Of a stretch of 64,000 nucleotides of DNA, positions 58,800 to 64,000 are shown one piece after another (positions within the stretch are counted from its first letter, which is position 1; each line of letters opens with the position of its first letter). Made by a program: the position numbers and the translations under genes. The stretch spans positions 372,001 through 436,000 of the forward strand of contig JAJFZO010000731.1 in the NCBI GenBank assembly GCA_021397835.1, written 5' to 3'. The notes beneath the pieces are model-generated. The model saw only the letters and a list, made by a program, of their open reading frames with translations, was not told where the DNA came from and made no database searches. The stretch is from Moringa oleifera (Eukaryota; Streptophyta; Magnoliopsida; Brassicales; Moringaceae).

Positions 58800-61115
58800 A
58801 GTTTAGTTTATATTTAACAGGTATCAAAAGTAATTTTGATATATATTAATACTATAATTTAAAAAATTTATAAACAAATAAATAATAAACAATAAATTAA
58901 ATAAAAAGTATTTTAAATTTTAATTTTTAATTAAATAGTAATCTTTCAAGTATTTTGAAATAAATATTAATTTATTAATTCAAATCAAATTAAACTTTAT
59001 TAAACTTTAAAAGTAATTTAAAAATAAATTAAGAAATAAATTCTAAAATTTATAAAATGAAAAAAATTAAAAAACAAATAAGAAGATCAAAAAATCATAA
59101 AAATGAAAAAGGTGAATCAAAGAAGTAAAAAAATCTTAAAGAATCCAAAATATAAAATGTAAAAATAAAAAATATATATCAAAAAATAAAAAAAATAATG
59201 AAATCAAATCCATAAAATTCAAAGAAATATAGTTGAAAGAAAAGATAAATAAAATAAAACATATATATATATATATATGAAACAATTCAAATCACAAATT
59301 ACAAAAAAAAAAAAAAAAAACACAAAAAATAGAGGAAGAGATCCATATACTAAATAATAGATAAATAAAATAATTATTTGGTAATGCTATATTTTATAAT
59401 CTTAAATTTTGATGAAATTATTTGATGATCATAAATTACAATATCAAATAACTCTCAAAAACATATTTTTTATAAAATTATTGAAATAACAAATTTTTGA
59501 ACAAATCAAGTTTTTATTATATGCATCATAATTTTTAGTTATTATTTTTTACAAGAAATCTAAATTTAAATATTTTGACGTTAAATTGATATTAATATTT
59601 GGTATCATAACTGTGACCGTTAATTATACTTTTAAAAGAAATTTTTTATATTGACAAACTCGATGATATTTAAAAGACACATTGGGATGAGTCCATATTA
59701 ATATATATTAGCTAAATATCATTTAAAAATTTTTATTACAAAAAAATTAAGCAGCTTGAATATTTGATAGGAAAAATAAAATATTTTATTTCCGTTTTTT
59801 AAAGATATTAAAAATACAGTGTAATTTTTTTTAAAAAAATAAAACATGAAAGAAAGAAAAGAAAACTCAAAAAATGTAAAATAACATAAAAATAAAATAA
59901 ACAGCTTAAATCATAAATTATAAAAAGAAAAATTCAAAAAAAAACAAAAAAACCAAAAATGAAAATTGGATATATATTTAAAAAAGAAATAAATAAAATA
60001 ATTATTATGGTATTTGTTTATTTTATAATCTCAATTTTTATCAAACTATTTAACAATCATAAATTATAATATCAAATTTTCATATTTAAAATAAAAATAT
60101 TTATATAATCAATTATTCCATTATTCAATTTTTATTTCTCTACATTATGTTATAACTTCAGTTCATTAATTTTGATTAAATGATCTAAATTTAAATTTTC
60201 ATATTTAAAATAAAAATATTTATATAGTCAATCATATTTTTTAAAAAATTGTTTCATTTGCATATATTGGGATGAAGTTATACTGACACATAGTGACTAA
60301 ACATTGTAACATATATTGAAAGATAAAAAGAAAAAAAAAAGTGCAAAGCTTTTCAAAATTTATTTTTAAAATAAAAATTCATGAAAAAAATAAAAATTAA
60401 ATAAAATCATAAACTTAGATAAAATAAAATCAAAATAAAAAGTTAAATCAAGAAAATTAAAAATTTTATAAACAAAAAATTAAGAAAATTAAAAATATGT
60501 ATAAAAAAAGAGAGAAAATATTTTAAAAAATCTATGAGATCAATCTAAGGACAAGGGAAATAACAAATCTAAAAAGTAAATAAAAAGAACTAATAAGCCC
60601 AAAAAATTTAAAGAAAATCATTGAAACACATAAACAATTCAAACAAAAAGATAAGAAGAAAACGGAATAAAAAAGAAATCTTCAAAAGAAATTAACAAAA
60701 TAAAAAAGCAAATGAAAATAGATTATGTAAAATACAATATACGAAAATAAAATCAAGAAAACCAAAGAAAAAATCCAACAAAATAAATAAAATAATAAAC
60801 CATAAGAAATGAAAAACAATAAAAAGAAGAAGAAAGGAAATGAAAAAAGAAAGGAAATCAGATAAAGAAAAAATAAAAAATATAAGAATATACTGAAAAT
60901 CAAACAAAACTTAGAAATAAATTATATCAAAGAAAAAAGAATGAGGGAGAAAAAATCAAAAAACTTAATAAAACTAACAAAATAAAAAAATCAATAAGAT
61001 GAAGAAAGAAAACAAAAATAATAAAAATTAAAAAAAGAAAAGAAATAATTCATACAAAATCATTAAGAAAAACATAATGGAGAAAAATACCAAAAAATAA
61101 AAAAATAAAAAAATG
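58800..61115. repeat. AT desert, A-rich on plus strand
   Basis: Same character as 42.7-44.5 kb. It includes (AT)n at 59,261-59,278 and an A-run near 59,303-59,320. Two passages, about 59,360-59,450 and 60,000-60,080, resemble each other (AATCTTAAATTTTGAT..., ATCATAAATTATAATATCAA). No gene. Confidence 0.55.
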
Positions 61116-61124
61116 TTAAAATAA

Positions 61125-62127
61125 GGGTTAATTACACCAAAAAAATCTACATTTTAGGTACAATATGAAATTAAGACCTACAAAAAAGATTGCATCAAAT
61201 TAGAACTTACATAATATGCAGTTTGCAATGTGAGACCTTCGTTAATAAAATCCATTAGAATTAATTATGTGGCTTGCTCACGTGAAACGCATACGTTTGC
61301 TAAGTATACAATTACATTAAAGACCCTTTCATCATTGTAAAATGAAGCAGAATTGCTCATAAATAAATCTATAAAATTTTTCTCTTCATCCATCAAATTC
61401 AAGCATTGGTTGTTGCTAAACTCCGAGATTCAAGTACGCATCCTTTAACTCCTTCACTTTGTTGTTTCTTTATGCATCAATTGAGTGAAATTACTATAAA
61501 TTCATATCAATTAAACAACGAAAAAGAGAAATTTTTGTTTTTTTAGGGTTTTGAAATTGAGAAATTTTTGTTTTCAAAATAAAAAAATTTTAATTTTCGG
61601 AATCCACCATTTGAACTCGATGCATATGATATTCATCAGTTAGATGACTGGGTTTTCGAAATCCACCATAGTATATAAAAAATAACAAAAATTACTTAAA
61701 TTAAATTAATACCTAAAAATCTAAAATTAGTTCAGCACTCATCTTTAATCTTGATATGTGAATTAGTTGAAGGTGAAAGAAGTTTATGGATGCAGAACAC
61801 ACCTTGATACTTGGTGTGAATCTTTAATTGTTTGAAGAGAAATACAAAAAAAATCGAGAAGAAATTATCGGGGAGATGGTGAGCGAGAATGAAGTCTATG
61901 GGGTGTGAGTGACCAAGGGCAATAAATGGTTTGCAAAAACAAGGTACATGTGACTGTGTTTAGACACAACTTGAGTGAGTTATGGAGTTAATTCTAATGG
62001 GTTTTGTTGATGGAAGTCCAGCACTGCAAAGTACACGTTATGTAAGTTTCAATTTAATGTAATTTTTTATGTAGGTCTCAATTTGATAGTGCAGTTAAAA
62101 TGTACATCCCTTTGGTGTAATTAACCC
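61125..62127. mobile_element. Mutator-like non-autonomous element (1,003 bp)
   Basis: The termini GGGTTAATTACACC and GGTGTAATTAACCC begin long inverted repeats, imperfect but traceable for about 140 bp per side (TCTACATTTT/TGTACATTTT, GAGACCTAC/AAGACCTAC, CCATTAGAATTAA). TTAAAATAA at 61,116-61,124 and 62,128-62,136 is an exact 9-bp target duplication, the Mutator/MULE signature. The interior has no transposase; GC-richer patches at 61,385-61,450 and 61,855-61,920 could be host-derived, but I recognise nothing. It is inserted in spacer sequence next to the 5S relics. Confidence 0.88.
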
Positions 62128-62204
62128 TTAAAATAAACTGAAAGATCATCAAAGGAAGAAAAAAAAATAAATAATAAATCTAAAGTTAGTTTTTACAAAA
62201 AGAA

Positions 62205-62324
62205 GGATGCAACACGAAGATTTTTCAAGAGAAGCTATCCATCTTAATACTACTTTTATCCAAGCATATTTAATTTTGAAGTTTTGATGGGATTTGATGC
62301 ATTAATATTGGTATGATTGCATCC
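62205..62324 (-). pseudogene. Decayed 5S rRNA gene, array 2 copy e
   Basis: At 120 bp it has full 5S length: GGATGCAACACGAAGATTTT, TATCCATCTTAATACTACTT, CCAAGCATATTTAA, TTTTGATGGGATTTGATGCA, TTAATATTGGTATGATTGCA and TCC. Most differences from functional 5S are C to T or G to A. Confidence 0.88.
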
Positions 62325-62469
62325 AAAAATCTAAAGGATATTAAAAATAAAAATTAAATCATAGAAAAGAATATAATAAAAAAATATAAATATATATATA
62401 AAAAAATAAAGCAAAATCATTTAAAAGAAGAAAAAAAATAAATAAATAATAAAAAATATTTTTAATGAA

Positions 62470-62585
62470 AAAGACGAGAATTTCACAAAAGGAATCACTC
62501 ATCCTGATATTACTTTCACCCAAACATGTTCAACTTCAAAGTTTTGATAAGATCATGCTTTAATAGATATTAGTATGATCACACC
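62470..62585 (-). pseudogene. Decayed 5S rRNA gene, array 2 copy f
   Basis: ACGAGAATTTCACAAAAGGA, TCACTCATCCTGATATTACT, CCCAAACATGTTCAACTTC and TATTAGTATGATCACACC follow the 5S reverse complement. The 3-prime-most bases are lost. It lies 261 bp from copy e. Confidence 0.8.
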
Positions 62586-62687
62586 AAAATAAATATTAAA
62601 AATAAGTCATAAAAAAGTACAATGAGAAAAACAAATAAAATAAATCAAATAAATCAAAAATAATAAAATAGATAAATATTTTTATAA

Positions 62688-62774
62688 GAATATCCTAATA
62701 GTGCTCTCGCTTAAAGATACTTAACTTTGGGTTTTGTTGCAATCCAATGCATTATTATCGATATAATTGCACTC
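62688..62774 (-). pseudogene. Decayed 5S rRNA gene, array 2 copy g (truncated)
   Basis: Keeps AATATCCTAATAGTGCTCTC, GCTTAAAGATACTTAACTTT and CAATGCATTATTATCGATAT, lacking the 3-prime quarter. Confidence 0.7.
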
Positions 62775-62913
62775 AAAATTTTGAAAAATATTAAAAATAA
62801 AAGAATCATTAAAAAAAGAATACAAAAAAATACAAAAAATAATAATAATAAAATAAAAGATCATAAAAAATTAATTTAAAATAATAAAATTTAAAAAATA
62901 TTTTTATTAAATA

Positions 62914-62931
62914 GGGGGTGCAACATGAGAA
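62914..62931 (-). pseudogene. 5S rRNA 3-prime end remnant, array 2 copy h
   Basis: GGGGGTGCAACATGAGAA is the 3-prime end of 5S only, placed where the next tandem unit should start. Confidence 0.55.
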
Positions 62932-63206
62932 AAAGGTTTTTTAAAAAATAAAAAAAATTAAAAATGATCTAAAGAATGGAAAAAATACTCAAATGTGAAT
63001 AAAATCTTAAGAAAAATAAAATAACTAAAAGTAAACAATAAAAATATTGAGGTAACAAAACAAAATAGATTAAAGTTAATTAACAGTATAAAAAATAAAG
63101 AATCCAAAAAATTGTATAAAATCCATGAAAATCTGAGATATAGGACATTAAAAAAATCTAAAACATAAGAATAAAAGAACCAATGAATCTAAAAAAATCA
63201 TAAAAA

Positions 63207-63235
63207 TAGCTTCTGTTGTTGTAGTAGTGATTACA
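63207..63235 (+). repeat. Short copy of the 15.37-kb repeat end
   Basis: TAGCTTCTGTTG, three extra bases, then TAGTAGTGATTACA matches the end of the repeat at 15,349-15,374. It starts abruptly after the A-rich desert, marking an insertion or duplication border. Confidence 0.7.
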
Positions 63236-63379
63236 AATTTTGTGAAATCATTTTTAATAGAATTCGGTTTGTTTCGTTGATTACTATATTAGAGTTAGTT
63301 GAGCTTACTTTGTCATGTTAGTTAAGTTAGTTAACTTTCTAGCTTTACAGTTTACTTGTTCCTTGTTTTTGTTTTCAGT

Positions 63380-63785
63380 TGATCGATGGTGGGCAAGCTA
63401 TTGACATAAAGGGTATATTTGAGAGGTCTTTAATAAAACATTTGAAAAAACTGTTTTGTTCATTAAACCTTAAGTAAAATGCTCATCCAACTTTGGATGT
63501 TATTGGACCCCCGATTCAAGATAATATAAAATCTAAGGAGTAAAAACTTGATGTAATGAGAAAGGATGTGCATTCAGTACAGATAGATGCAGATCCCAAA
63601 CAAGTGACCGATGAGAGCAATATGGAATAAGTTTCAAGGATGATTCTTTAGCTTCCAGAATAAGGGGAATTATTGTCACTATTTTTCTTTTTTTAGCATT
63701 CAACATCAGTTTAAATGTTTTAAGAAGAAACTAGTTCATGTGGGCCTTTCATGGAGATTTATCCCCTCAGATCCAATTTTATGGC
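63380..63785 (+). other. Exon-like scraps at the window end
   Basis: After TTTTCAG the plus strand reads LIDGGQAIDIKGIFERSLIK and HLKKLFCSLNLK, a stop, NAHPTLDVIGPPIQDNIKSK, E, a stop, KLDVMRKDVHSVQIDADPKQ. Near 63,690-63,785, reading EETSSCGPFMEIYPLRSNFM then AKWNS. These look like decayed exons of one gene, unrecognised, which may continue past the window. Confidence 0.35.
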
Positions 63786-64000
63786 AAAGTGGAACAGTAA
63801 GATAGATGAATTCCATCTCACAAATTAACTCATTAATTGAATACTATCTTTATATCATTTGTGTGAAATGCTAAGTTGAACCACGGTACAAAATATTTGC
63901 TTGTCAAATTTTATTATTTAGAGCTGCCATTAACACTTTTTATTGCCCTAACATTTTATTTTTATCTTTCCTTTGTCATTTCAATTTTAATAAATAGGTT

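Noticed and set aside
59360..60080. Possible further 5S relics in the 59-60-kb desert
   Set aside because: Only scattered words resemble 5S (TTTTGATGAAAT, ATGATCATAA); the order is not maintained.

Overview
The window looks like nuclear DNA of a flowering plant, probably a eudicot. It is very AT-rich. It carries plant Ty1/copia and L1-type LINE elements, decayed plant 5S rRNA genes, degenerate CCCTAAA telomere-type repeats, and broken intron-containing pieces of plant nuclear genes. I see no convincing intact protein-coding gene of normal size. The only candidate intact host gene is a 71-codon frame at 48,286-48,501. Almost everything else is mobile-element sequence, satellite-like sequence or gene debris.

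Layout. 1-600 is an AT desert, a copy of a repeat seen again near 43-46 kb. 4-8.5 kb holds exon-like scraps, the clearest being a branched-chain aminotransferase exon. 10.0-13.1 kb (minus strand) is a pseudogene of a chloroplast RsuA/SVR1-type pseudouridine synthase. 13.9-15.4 kb has an 87-bp tandem repeat and an unidentified exon-like region. 15.4-22.3 kb is a decayed Tork/TNT1-like copia element (element B), split by a younger, complete Ale/Retrofit-like copia element (element A, 15,843-20,911) with 386-bp LTRs and a CTGAG target duplication. 22.8-26.4 kb has gene scraps (Rxt3-like, RPB2-like) and a CTA-rich minisatellite. 28.5-34.3 kb is a near-symmetric palindrome of two internally deleted LINEs, tail to tail around a short telomere-like core. 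35.5-41.6 kb (minus strand) is a mosaic of fragments from at least four unrelated nuclear genes: YIF1/HRF1, homomeric acetyl-CoA carboxylase, RbBP5-like (twice) and a prolyl-oligopeptidase-family protein. 42.7-46.5 kb is an AT desert with inverted arms flanking a decayed 5S rDNA array. 48.0-48.5 kb is a small GC-rich island. 49.8-54.2 kb is a second Tork-like copia (element C) whose parts lie in circularly permuted order. 54.2-58.8 kb has more exon-like scraps and a duplicate of the 22.8-kb segment. 58.8-63.2 kb is another AT desert with a second 5S relic array and a Mutator-like element with a 9-bp target duplication.

How it fits together. This is a pericentromere-like graveyard where old elements, gene fragments and 5S relics were duplicated, inverted and nested. 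Three structures cannot be explained by simple element insertion: the LINE palindrome with a telomeric core, the permuted copia order shared by elements B and C, and the one-strand mosaic of gene fragments. All family assignments come from recognising protein or RNA motifs by eye; no database search was run.
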